Assembly: GCA_036971715.1 (NCBI GenBank)
Contig: JAVHJL010000008.1
Coordinates: 868,001-932,000, forward strand
DNA: 64,000 nt
Direction: 5' to 3'
Source of the DNA: Arthrobotrys musiformis
Taxonomy: Eukaryota; Ascomycota; Orbiliomycetes; Orbiliales; Orbiliaceae
Shown: one piece after another, positions 22,923 through 32,414 of the stretch
Position numbering within the stretch: the stretch's first letter is position 1
How the letters are laid out: every line of letters begins with the position of its first letter
Translations under genes and position numbers: made by a program
The notes under the pieces: model-generated
Seen by the model: the letters and a program-made list of their open reading frames with translations, nothing else
The model's database searches: none
Told to the model about the DNA's origin: nothing

Positions 22923-24083
22923 TTTGGATTGATTTGTTTTTGTTTTGGGTAGATTTGGGAGAGATTTAGGATTTGACGCGTTCAAAAAGCGGTACCAAGA
23001 GACGTTTGGATTGTTTGTTGTGGTTGGAGTGGATGGTTAGATGGAATCGAAGTGTGAAATGGAAAGAGGAAATGGAGGGAAGAGAAGAGAGATCCAGGGA
23101 AGGGTCGAGGGGAGGACACGAGTATTTGTAGGTTGCAAGCGATTTTGACAAGATCACCACCAAAACCCAAATAAACGAAAAATAAAATCAAAACCCGAAA
23201 AAATTGGGCGTGTGGCACTCAAGTTACTTTATAAGCTGGGTTGGGCTGGGCTGGGTTTTGGGGTGGAGCTAACTTGCCTAGTTGGTGGGTAGCCCCTGAG
23301 CAAACACACCACCACCGCAACTCTTCTTGTTGTTATTCATTCGCCAGCACCGGCACTAGCCCCATCTGGGTTACTTCACTAACACGCATATATACATACA
23401 TCATACATCGGAGGAGGGCATGATGATGATGATGATGATGATGGTGATGATGGTGATGGCGGCAACTTGTCGTTGACGGGTTCGTCGATGCCGGAGCGGT
23501 CATATGCGCCAGATCTAGACAGATACCACCCATAGATTCCTTACGCACTTTCATGTATCTTTAATACACATACATTCAAGCTATCTATCTATCTACCTAC
23601 CTATTTCTATGCTTTCTGTTTAAACGTCTATAGCGATATCTTCTTCTCTCTCTTCTTCTTTTTTTTTTTTTTTTTTTTTTTTGACTCGTTCCTTTGCCTG
23701 GCTAGAGTAACCGACACGAGAAACGACAAGAAAGAGAGGTGCGCGTGTGCGTGTGCGTGTGCGCGTTGCTTGGCGCGTGGTGTGTGGAGAGCTGTGTTGC
23801 GCGTGTGTTGTTTGACCAAACACATTTTGTATTTTTGTGGTGATTTGTGTGGTCTTTCACAAACCACGCGCCCAGCTATTTAAATCCACTCGCTCCCCCG
23901 ACACAGCTTCCTGTCTGCCCTCGGTTTTGCTCCCTTCTTCTCCCATTTTCAACGCCCATATACCTCCCGCTTCTCAAAACAATTCCAATCTATCAACCTT
24001 ACGCGTCCACCGAGACCACCAAATCCTCACTCTTCAACCTCCAAATTCTCCTAAATTTTCAACCTTAGAAAAAATCAGATAAA
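22923..24083. promoter_or_regulatory. Shared H2B-H2A intergenic control region
   Basis: The divergent histone spacer. On the minus strand TATAAAG near 23236-23230 could serve H2B; on the plus strand TATTTAAAT (about 23878-23886) precedes H2A by about 200 bp and is followed by a CT-rich leader. The centre holds simple repeats: GAT repeats (about 23421-23458), TATC/TACC repeats near 23581-23605, a long T run (about 23661-23682) and GTGCGTGT repeats (about 23739-23763). I could not identify a specific histone control element. Confidence 0.6.
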
Positions 24084-24685
24084 ATGGCTTCTGGTGGAAA
24101 ATCCGGTGGAAAGGCTGCCTCTGGTAGCGCAAAGACCTCTCAGAGGTATGTTACATTGAACTACACGCCCTTCCCTATTTTTTTGCTCCCCCCCCCCCCC
24201 AAATATTTGACTTCATCCAAGCAAGACAGAAACCATATTCTAATATTTATATATTTCGACTATATAGCCGATCCTCCAAGGCCGGTCTCGCCTTCCCAGT
24301 TGGTCGTGTTCACAGACTTTTGCGCAAGGGTAACTACGCCCAGCGTGTCGGTGCTGGTGCTCCAGTCTACCTAGCTGCCGTCCTTGAGTATCTCGCTGCC
24401 GAAATCTTGGAATTGGCTGGCAACGCCGCTCGTGACAACAAGAAGACCCGTATCATCCCACGTCATCTTCAGCTTGCCATCAGGAACGACGAGGAATTGA
24501 ACAAGCTCCTCGGACACGTCACAATCGCACAGGGTATGTACATTCTCCAAGCAATACCAAAAAGATCGATGCTCTCAGAACTAACTCTCGTACTTCAAAC
24601 AGGTGGTGTCTTGCCCAACATCCACAACAACCTTCTCCCCAAGAAGACTGGAAAGGCCCAGAAGGGTGCTTCTCAGGAAATCTAA
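24084..24685 (+). CDS. hta1: Histone H2A
   Basis: Exons 24084-24145, 24268-24533 and 24603-24685 encode 136 residues. Motifs: SRSSKAGLAFPVGRVHRLL, YLAAEILELAGNAARDNKK, RIIPRHLQLAIRNDEELNKLL and the docking domain GGVLPNIHNNLLP. The C-terminus is A-S-Q-E-I, the SQ(E/D) phospho-site (gamma-H2A) present in fungal canonical H2A, here ending in Ile rather than the usual Leu. The acidic patch (E in EILELA, and DEE) is complete. It supplies the H2A-H2B dimer together with the divergent H2B gene. Confidence 0.99.
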
Positions 24686-25320
24686 ACTTCTGTTGCAGCC
24701 TGTTTGTATTTTTGATACGACTTTCTGGTTTTCTTTTCATTGCTTAGTCTAATGTAATGGCGCGGGGTTTTGGGATTCCTTTTTTCACATTTCAATGTAC
24801 TGTAACATTCCCCTATTCCTGATATCGTGTCTGTTCCTTTCCGGTTTGCTATTCTTCTCTGTTATCCGGGTATCGAACGGTTCATGACGGGCATGATCAC
24901 GCATATACTTTTTTCTTTTTCTTTTTTGTTTCCCATAGAGGGTTGAAAATACTTTACAAGCAATCCCAGGCCACTTTAGTCTAGTGGGCTCGCGATTCCT
25001 GCCTACTCTATTCAATTGAAACGCTGGTCTAGTTCAGTCCAGATAATTATGGGAATTTGTTCGGTCATGGTGCTCATGCAGTAGTTGACTAACCCTTACG
25101 CATGTGGCTTGGACAGCGCGGTCTCATTGTATATCGGGATCTTTCGTCTTGACCCTAAAACCCAATACTCCCTTGGACCTGACGAGCGAGCAGATCTGCG
25201 TCGCTGGGAAGCTGCATTTGTGACGGTGCTGGATTGAGGGTAAGATTCAACTTGGTTGGAGCTTGACCCTGTCACCAGCTTCTTTCAATTCGAACATTTA
25301 TTAGCTTATCCTTGCCCAGG
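24686..25320. other. Spacer after H2A
   Basis: 3' region of H2A and of the facing small gene. Pyrimidine-rich near 24905-24935. No coding frame with recognisable features. Confidence 0.55.
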
Positions 25321-25777
25321 TTAAAAGACAGAAAGAATTATCCATACTTTGTAGTTGCTCCGCTTGCCTCTAGCCTCAGGGGCATTGTTTTCCTTGGTGC
25401 TAGAACCACTACCCTGGATACCAGTTAAGGAAGATGTCTCCTCTGTATGTGATGGGCGAACAGGCGCTTCAGTGGGTATGGACATATCCATTTTATTGGG
25501 CTCCGGGGCCTCACGATGAACGCTCGCATTCAGTCTGCCCTTCGGTCTTTGTTGCTCGTGCACCCTTTGGCGAATATGTTGCTCTTGTCGCCTCAAGCTT
25601 TCATAGAGTCGTCTAACACTCTTGATACCATAATATACCAATTATCAGCTAAGATTCCTCGTCGCCTGGGATAGGTGCAAACAAGGGTTCAACTACCTCC
25701 GGCATTGGGCTAGCGTCCAGGAGCCTCTTAAATCTAACATCGGTTTCCGTGCGTTGGCGCGCGCGTGAGGTGGACAT
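25321..25777 (-). CDS. Hypothetical small Arg/Gln-rich protein (spliced model)
   Basis: Proposed exons 25777-25697 (27 codons) and 25620-25321 joined by a 76-bp intron (GTAGTT..TCAAG, with CTGAT-like branch sequence) give a 126-residue protein. The joined frame reads an Arg-rich N-terminus (STSRARQRTETDVRFKRLL), then a charged helix RRLYESLRRQEQHIRQRVHEQQ, then a polar Ser/Pro/Glu tail ending in a short hydrophobic segment (VWIILSVF). No family was recognised. It lies between H2A and the H2A-fold gene and is divergent from the latter. The model rests on frame continuity and splice signals only; it could be spurious. Confidence 0.35.
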
Positions 25778-26409
25778 ATCTGAAATATGGAATTCTACGC
25801 CTGTTAGGTACCTATATGATGTGATAAAGAATCTTGAAAAGAAGCTTGAGAGGAGGGTCAATATACCTTATAGAGGGAACGCCCGAACTCTACCACCTCG
25901 GCCACGATGTATGTTGCGTCCACAACCTCCAGCCTCGTCCAGGGATCCTAAAACTACTAGTCCCAGCAATCACAGATCAACGGAAGTAAAGCCAAGCTTA
26001 GTTTTTAGTGGTCATTGCTTCACATATACCTCAGCTATATGTTCAATATTCCAAAGGGTACTATTTTTTGGAGGGTGAAACGAACATTCTCACAGCTTCC
26101 AAGCTAAGTCGAAGCTTGTTACTGCTAGGTTGTTCTTTTTTTGTGAATGATGCGCATAAAACCCCAGACCTACAGCGGGCTTCACGCCTTCGCCATCTCG
26201 GATCCAACCGACTGGGCCATATCACTAAACCCATTTAGCTAGAAACCCCGCTCTCTGCCTGACCCCAGACTATCGACCGCCAGTTTACCAACCTCGTTAC
26301 CAGACTTTGCAGAGGTAACAGCATAGATTAGTACACTTTAATACCTGTACACACAAACATCTTACCCAGAGCCACGGCTTTTGATACGATTCCACCAAAC
26401 TTGGCGCCA
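25778..26409. other. Divergent spacer upstream of the H2A-fold gene
   Basis: A 632-bp head-to-head gap. The frame of the H2A-fold gene is open upstream to a TAG near 26331 but contains no ATG before 26410. No TATA box stands out. Nothing else recognised. Confidence 0.5.
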
Positions 26410-27852
26410 ATGCCATCCGAAGCAAAGGTCCACGCAACATTCGCCGTTACCTCTGGTTGCGTGTGCTTTGGGTCGTTACATAACATCTGGTCGGGAAGCA
26501 CGGTACCAATCCAAGGGTTTCCTGCGGTTCGCCCCAAGCCCAGTGGCACCATCGTAATTCACGAGCTTCAGTACAATATCGTAGCAAAGAATGGCACTTG
26601 GAATGCCTATCGGCTCGTCGATAATCGAAACAATGGGGTTTCCGCATGGTATCTTTCACACTCTAGTGTAGAACCCATGCAGGATATTCGAAGGATTCTC
26701 CGCGTCGCCGGTTCCCCTTATGAAGATGATGGAAATACTATGAATAATGACGATACCCAGCGAGAGGGTGTTTTTGTCATCAACCGATACGACTGGGGTT
26801 ACTATGACCGCCGATACTTGGAAGAAATTGGCGAAGGGGTAGAGGAAGGCCAAAATGACTTCCTGGCTAATTCTAACTCCGCCGGTCTAGTCGACTATGC
26901 ATGGGCACAAAATCAAGTCCAACAATGGAAAGAAATGCGTCCTAGCGAACGGCCCAGCTCGCAAGCCGGGATATGGATGTATAGTCCACACGCAGAGTAT
27001 ATGTTCTGCCGGTTTGGTTTCAACGAAACCCGCGACACTGCGCAGTCATTTTTATTTTTCTCCTCGTACACAGAATTCGCCCAGTCCAGTTTTGAGGGAC
27101 TGGAGGAGGCTATTAGGAAATCTGAGACGCCACGGGAAAGGTTTGAACGGCAGCTTCAGGCGGAATATGATTTCTCTGGTATCGACGAACTCAGCAAGAT
27201 GGTAACACCTTCCGATATGGGATTCGCCTCCCTCCAATCGCCAGTACCTATGGATTCTCAATTGACCGGCCCTTACAAGAGTGATAATGTTATTTTTGAG
27301 GAACTGGATATCGAGCAACTTCGGGCAACAAGCCAGAGGCCCCAAGGGGGCTCACCCTCCAGAGGCTTTGCGGGACAATGGAAACGACATATCCACGAAC
27401 TGCTGAACGAGTTGACATATTATTATTTGGATCGATACATTCGCCCCCACATCGGCTTCCATGGGAGAGCCGAAGACATCGCGAGTGTCATCTTCCCAAG
27501 CTTCTCAGAGCCAAGGGCAGGTGGATTAGATAGCCACCTCTACCGTCATTTCACGCAACCGGATTCAGACCCGGTACCTGGTTTCGATGCACATGGCGTA
27601 GCGGAGCGTATAGAAAAGTTTTTAGCTTCTGAACTAAATCTGTCCTTCCCCGTTGATAATATATACCCAGAAAGAGCGTGTCGCGTGGTAGCATATCTTA
27701 TGACAGAAATCCTCGAGCTAGCTAACTATCGTGCGTCAGACTCTTTGCGCCCGGAGATCGTGCCATCAGATATCCGACTTTCGATCTATATGGATCGGGA
27801 TTTGTTCCAGACTTTCCAGTACTCGAAGGCGTTTTGGAGGGGCATAGAGTAG
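26410..27852 (+). CDS. Large protein with C-terminal divergent H2A-like histone fold
   Basis: A single exon of 480 residues; the start is the first in-frame ATG (26410). Residues 1-390 match no family I recognise: a beta-rich N-terminal part (VTSGCVCFGSLHNIW, GTIVIHELQYNIVAKNGTW), an Asn/Asp stretch, a WAQNQVQQWKEM helix, and a helical central part. Residues about 395-470 read as a complete histone fold aligned to H2A: alpha1 VAERIEKFLAS, loop 1 ELNLSFPVDNIYPE, alpha2 RACRVVAYLMTEILELANY (H2A has YLAAEILELAGN), loop 2 EIVPSDI (H2A: RIIPRHL), alpha3 RLSIYMDRDLFQTF (H2A: QLAIRNDEELNKL). Both acidic-patch glutamates of EILELA are kept. It stops right after alpha3, so the H2A docking tail is absent, as is the Lys/Arg-rich tail. 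The role is unknown; nucleosome or histone-fold heterodimer function is an inference. Confidence 0.75.
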   Translation: MPSEAKVHATFAVTSGCVCFGSLHNIWSGSTVPIQGFPAVRPKPSGTIVIHELQYNIVAKNGTWNAYRLVDNRNNGVSAWYLSHSSVEPMQDIRRILRVAGSPYEDDGNTMNNDDTQREGVFVINRYDWGYYDRRYLEEIGEGVEEGQNDFLANSNSAGLVDYAWAQNQVQQWKEMRPSERPSSQAGIWMYSPHAEYMFCRFGFNETRDTAQSFLFFSSYTEFAQSSFEGLEEAIRKSETPRERFERQLQAEYDFSGIDELSKMVTPSDMGFASLQSPVPMDSQLTGPYKSDNVIFEELDIEQLRATSQRPQGGSPSRGFAGQWKRHIHELLNELTYYYLDRYIRPHIGFHGRAEDIASVIFPSFSEPRAGGLDSHLYRHFTQPDSDPVPGFDAHGVAERIEKFLASELNLSFPVDNIYPERACRVVAYLMTEILELANYRASDSLRPEIVPSDIRLSIYMDRDLFQTFQYSKAFWRGIE

Positions 27853-28479
27853 GCCCAATAAATATCACAACATGCTATTATGTACATACATATGCTGCCG
27901 ACAGTTTTCAAGTGAATGTAATTATATTACCGTGGCGTGCGTGTGATACGCCACAGCTCCTTCTAAACAAAATTGATAGGGAGAGGAGAAGAAAATAAAA
28001 GACCGTGCAAAAGTGCAATTCGAAGTTTTAGATTAGCTCACAATATGCTGTCCACATCATGGTGCGGCAAACCCTGATATTCGTCTGGCGTGCATGGGCG
28101 TTGTTTGGTGGTAGTGGAGATTCTGTCGAATGGGCGTTCTGGAAACTCGAAATTGCAACTCGGCTCCGTCGGGGCTCGGTACATGAGGATTTGATTAGTC
28201 TATAGGCTTGCATTGAGTTATATAGGTATGGATATGTGATATAACCCAGGCCAAGTCTGCTTGTGTAGTACTTTTTCCTGCCCATCCGAGCACTGTATCA
28301 AAGCTTGCAAATCAGCAGCGCTGCAACTTTCCTTCAATAGTATATAATCAGACACTAGCCCCCACATAGACCACCAACTACTCCAGCAAAACCCCAAGGT
28401 CTATTTGCGTGGCTTTATCTATAATTTCAAGCAGGAATTTCGAGTATACGTATATACCAGAGTCATAGAAAAACTACAA
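27853..28479. other. Spacer before the membrane-protein gene
   Basis: No supported gene; A-rich 3' part of the H2A-fold gene followed by about 500 bp of ordinary composition. Frames here are short and featureless. Confidence 0.5.
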
Positions 28480-29079
28480 ATGGCGAAGGACACCGATGAA
28501 ACGGAGCTAGCGGCAACCCAAAGCATCACCGAAACGAGGGCGAGGGAGCGAGCTTTCATTGAGTGGCTCAAAGGCTACCTTGATACGATTGCATTGATTG
28601 CTGGACTCGGCAGCTCAATCACCTTTTCCATTATCGTGGCGGAAATCGTCGACCCTTCGTCGCTTGGGTCGATGAAAAGCGGCGTTGTATTCGACCTAGA
28701 TCAAGTCAGACTAATCATCTCTCTCGGCTGGTGCGTCTTTACCATCGCTGTCGGCATTGCCATCTTCGCCAAAATTTTATTCATTGATCCAATCGCCCAG
28801 CGGAACCTCGAAAAGAATATGAAATCCAGTCTTTTTCAATATCAGTTAGGGGTGGTCTTGTTTCTCCTCAACATGCTTCCAACGATGGCCTTTACGCTTA
28901 TTTCCCTAGCGGTCACTGCATACGTACCCGTAGTCGGATGGTTGGCAACTGGATGCTCTGGGCTTGCCGGGCTACTGGCTTTTGTCATGTCAATTGGTGT
29001 GCTTGACATCGGACCTTCTATTCCACGTTTGTTGCGTGACATCTCGGTAGGTTCCGGTGCCTTGGTTAGCGTGCCGTAA
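28480..29079 (+). CDS. Hypothetical four-helix membrane protein
   Basis: A single exon of 199 residues from the ATG at 28480 (the upstream in-frame extension lacks an ATG). A short acidic/polar N-terminus is followed by an amphipathic RARERAFIEWLKGYLD segment, then four hydrophobic stretches: about 36-57, 77-101, 121-147 and 151-176. A conserved-looking IDPIAQRNLEKNMK loop separates helices 2 and 3. No signal peptide. I recognise no family; similar-looking small multi-pass proteins are common hypothetical genes of filamentous ascomycetes. No partner is suggested by its neighbours. Confidence 0.6.
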   Translation: MAKDTDETELAATQSITETRARERAFIEWLKGYLDTIALIAGLGSSITFSIIVAEIVDPSSLGSMKSGVVFDLDQVRLIISLGWCVFTIAVGIAIFAKILFIDPIAQRNLEKNMKSSLFQYQLGVVLFLLNMLPTMAFTLISLAVTAYVPVVGWLATGCSGLAGLLAFVMSIGVLDIGPSIPRLLRDISVGSGALVSVP

Positions 29080-31146
29080 TGGGACAGTGGGTACAGGGAT
29101 ACTTACGCTTGTTTAGGAATAGCAAGGCAAAGTTCCCTCGCTCGGGAATTGGGGTTGTGGAGCTTCCCATTTCTTCCATTAGCCACTGACTTGCAAGATT
29201 GTCCTCATATTTTTTTTTTTTTAAAGCCACCCCCGGGTCAGCCACATCAAAATGTTGTCAAAAGTAACTAGGATGTTCTGTCGTAAACCAGATTGATGCT
29301 ATCTACTGCTAGTATGTACATGTGCGTTTACACGAATACCTACTTAGGTATCTACCCAATGAGAATCCTTTGTCGACGAACTCATTCTGGCGTCACAATA
29401 AGATATGTGTCATCGATACCTCAAGCTTCACCGTATATACTGGTACATAGGTACCTTACCTGGAATCCAAAATAATGAACATGAGTGAGATTTCGGCTCG
29501 GAATACCTCTGCCAGTCGAGGAACCCGTCGTTTATGGAATTAAGAAGATTACCAAACAATGTGGTAGAGAATTTTCCCACCGTGTTCAAATATCGCTTAG
29601 AAATCCGCAGCCATGAAGCTTTGAAAGCCGTAGTCAAAGTAACTCTTTCGCTCGATAGCCCCAACGATAGCAGCAGTCCCGGATTTAATAGAGGCGTATC
29701 TGGGCTGTCTCCTTGCCCAACAGTCGTACTTCAGGATTCCCGGGAATATTTTAGAAGTTATTGGCGAATAACATTGGGCCGACCCTATTCCCTTCCACTA
29801 GAGAGAGAGTGCACCGCATAGATCATATCGCTTTCTAGAGGTATTGTCGGTGCGTGGAAGTTGGGTGCGCTCAAAACACTAGGAATATTTGGGTAATTGA
29901 GGTTGGGTAGGTTAGGTACCTTAAGTACCTACCTATTGGTGTTTGATCTATGGTGGAGTAGTGGACCTGCCGTACATGTACATGCTTAAGCGCTTGTAAT
30001 TATTTGCATCACGTAGGGTATGTCAACATATATGCATATCGCATGTCGATCATCTGAACTTACATAGGTGTATGTATATTTTGACAGCTACGTATTTACA
30101 TGTTCGAAATAGCTACAGGCGCTTAAGCCCGAAGTCCTTCTTTCGGGCCACTAGATAGTAATTATAGTATATGTGGCTTGAGCGACCTAAAATGAAGCTT
30201 TGGTGCACCTCAACACAAAACGCGCCCTGCGAGCCTCCTCTCTGGAATATGCTGTGTTGTTATTGTTGTATTATTTCCCACATATTTTGCCACACCATGA
30301 GCATATCCTTGACATCCTCGTATACTCTAGAGTACTCTATGGTATACTCTCACAATAAGTACCTCGGGGGATACCAGCTCCGCTCCATCGGCTTGCTAGC
30401 TCATACAAGCAGTCTATCAGTTCACACAAGTCTCCAAGCACTTCGTCTTCAAACACCAATATGTCAATTAGCTAGTTGACGTCAATTGAAGCCTCAACTG
30501 AATTTACCTGGCCAACCTGGAACACAACTTATAAGGCCCCATCTTTTTATAGGCTTTAGCATTGCACTGCCATAAATACAGTGAGGCTTTTCAATCAGTA
30601 CCGCGCCGAGACTCGCAACAGCGAAAATACCTAAATTCAGTATATACTTGCGAATTTCGTCGCCTATAGCGCGCTCACCTAGCTTTCCGAATCCTAGATC
30701 ACTGCAGCTAGAGCAAACCCTTGAGGCCTCAAATATAACAACATCAGACAAAGGGATAGGCACGTAGGTTTATTCCCAAGCACTGTAAAAGAAATGGCCC
30801 GCAGGTGGGATAATCCGGGTTTTAAGAATGAACAAGAAATGGTTTATGCAGAGGCTGGCTATATGCAAAGCTAGTACAATAGGTGTCTTTTTTAGGTTAA
30901 AATTAAAATCGTCTTAGAATACAGCGGTGGTACGATAGCATACCGATAAATGGAACATAATACATTAAACAAATGCTGACTGCTTGTAGGGTCGTCGTTG
31001 AGGGTGTGCGGGACTTGTGACGGCTGTTAGGCAACGTTCAGCCCCCAGCTAAGCTCGATAGGAAGGCGTCTTTAGAAAGCGGGAGCCCCTACCCCCCAAG
31101 AAAAACGACCCCACCTTCTAAGTACCCTGCATTTCTATAGTTCTAA
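29080..31146. other. Gene-free stretch towards the repeat block
   Basis: About 2.1 kb. Several TAGGTACCTA-type motifs (about 29338-29350, 29446-29456, 29918-29940) and short open frames without domain features. Composition is still ordinary and I see no RIP signature. Confidence 0.5.
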
Positions 31147-32257
31147 TTAAGTCTCTTTGCCAAAATCCGGGTACGGGCTTCCGGCGTTTGCATCACATGG
31201 GCGCTGAACAAGGTACGGCGATGGAACGCCCGCCTGTACAAAATACTGGTCTCCTGAACTAGATGTTATTTCGAATACGTATCCGCATTCTCCACCCATG
31301 TTTTGTAGTAAAAGCCTCAGCGGGAGATATTCTCCAGCAGTGAGATACAATTCGTAAGTTGCTGACGAAGGGCCTGATGAAGGGTCCCAGTAAGCGATTC
31401 CGTCAGCATTTCCCTTAGCCCACCCAGAAAATGCTTTTTCACGAATCCAGAACGCAAAGGCGTCGTCAGGCTGGGTAATTTGGAATTTGTATTTCCCGGT
31501 CTTTGGGGCGTAGAAATAGCCACGGTAATTAAGGATGTATAAATTCGTTCCCGTGTCTTGGACCGAAAACCCATGGGGAGATGTCCCGTTGACATCCGTC
31601 ACGATACCTAGAATATCAGTTAAGGCCGAGTTGGAGGGTGTTTTTGTCTTGATATAAGTAAAGTCGGTTTCACCAGATACGGTGTCATAAATTGCAACTT
31701 CAAGGCCGCCGTTATCACAACTAGTATCAGGGGCGGAGCTGGGCGAGACTATGGCGGTCGTAGTGGTAGTAGTCAATTCTCCAGGGAGAGTCGTCGTGGT
31801 TGTTACTGCTGGAAGAGTCGTCGTGGTTGTTACTGCTGGAAGAGTCGTCGTGGTTGTCACCACTGGAAGAGTCTTTGTGGTTGTCACCACCGGGAGGGTC
31901 TTTGTGGTTGTCACCACTGGGAGGGTCCGTGTAGTAGTCTTGGTTGGAAGGGTTTTCGTAACCGTCTTAATAGGAAGAGTCTTTGTCTTAGTGACGGTTG
32001 CTGTTTTGGTTTTCAAATACTTTGTCACCGTTTTCGTTGAGGATTTGATCGAGAATTTGGTGATGGTACTCGCCGGCGGGCCTATATTGTACTGCCCGTT
32101 AATATACATTGTCTTTGGGGAGTAGGATGAATTAAGGAAGCTTACAATATCCTCGCTTTTGCAGTTCTTGTCGATTTTCCAGAGATAGTAGGGATGCTGA
32201 TGCGTCCATCGCGGCAAAAGCCAGCAGGGATCCTACGATCAAACAATTAAATCGCAT
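31147..32257 (-). CDS. Secreted Thr-rich protein with C-terminal GLEYA/PA14-like adhesin domain
   Basis: Exons 32257-32146 and 32081-31147 (64-bp intron GTAAGC..ATAG, phase 1) give 348 residues. The first exon encodes a signal peptide (MRFNCLIVGSLLAFAAMDASA) and ends near a Kex2-like site (LQKR before GYC at the junction). A Ser/Thr/Lys stalk follows with nine-residue repeats of the type TKTLPVVTT (about residues 65-135), a likely O-mannosylated spacer. The C-terminal half starts CDNGGLEVAIYD and contains YRGYFYAPKTGKYKF and DDAFAFWI, the core of the GLEYA domain, with the Asp pair expected to bind calcium. GLEYA proteins act as fungal cell-surface or secreted lectin-type adhesins. No GPI signal is seen. 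A TATAAATT box lies about 150 bp upstream. Confidence 0.85.
31780..31995 (-). repeat. 27-bp coding minisatellite in the GLEYA protein stalk
   Basis: About eight direct 27-bp units encode nine-residue repeats ending in TLP (TKTLPVVTT, TTTLPAVTT and variants). Adjacent units near 31795-31860 are almost identical, so copy number is likely to vary between strains. Confidence 0.85.
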
Positions 32258-32406
32258 TATGGCGGTTCTAGTGCTATATCGAAGCTGTTCGAACGCCCGT
32301 GAATATGTACTTTCAAGTAAAAAAAAACCAGTGATCCCTATTGAAGGAAGCCTGAGGGTAGCGATATCCGGGTAATCAACTGACTAGAGGCGCAGGATTC
32401 GGCCCA

Positions 32407-32414
32407 ATTTATAG
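32407..32414 (-). promoter_or_regulatory. TATA box of the GLEYA gene
   Basis: TATAAATT on the minus strand, about 150 bp before the proposed start codon at 32257. Confidence 0.5.

Noticed and set aside
22923..24083. Long T run, GT and GAT repeats between H2B and H2A as specific histone control elements
   Set aside because: Such simple repeats occur in most intergenic gaps of this window, so no regulatory role can be claimed.
30494..30763. Minus-strand 89-residue frame with some hydrophobic order
   Set aside because: No family features, no extension by splicing, and it lies in a gene-free stretch.
31751..32125. Long antisense frame of Val-rich repeats opposite the GLEYA stalk
   Set aside because: It is the complement of the 27-bp coding repeats; openness follows from the repeat period being a multiple of three.
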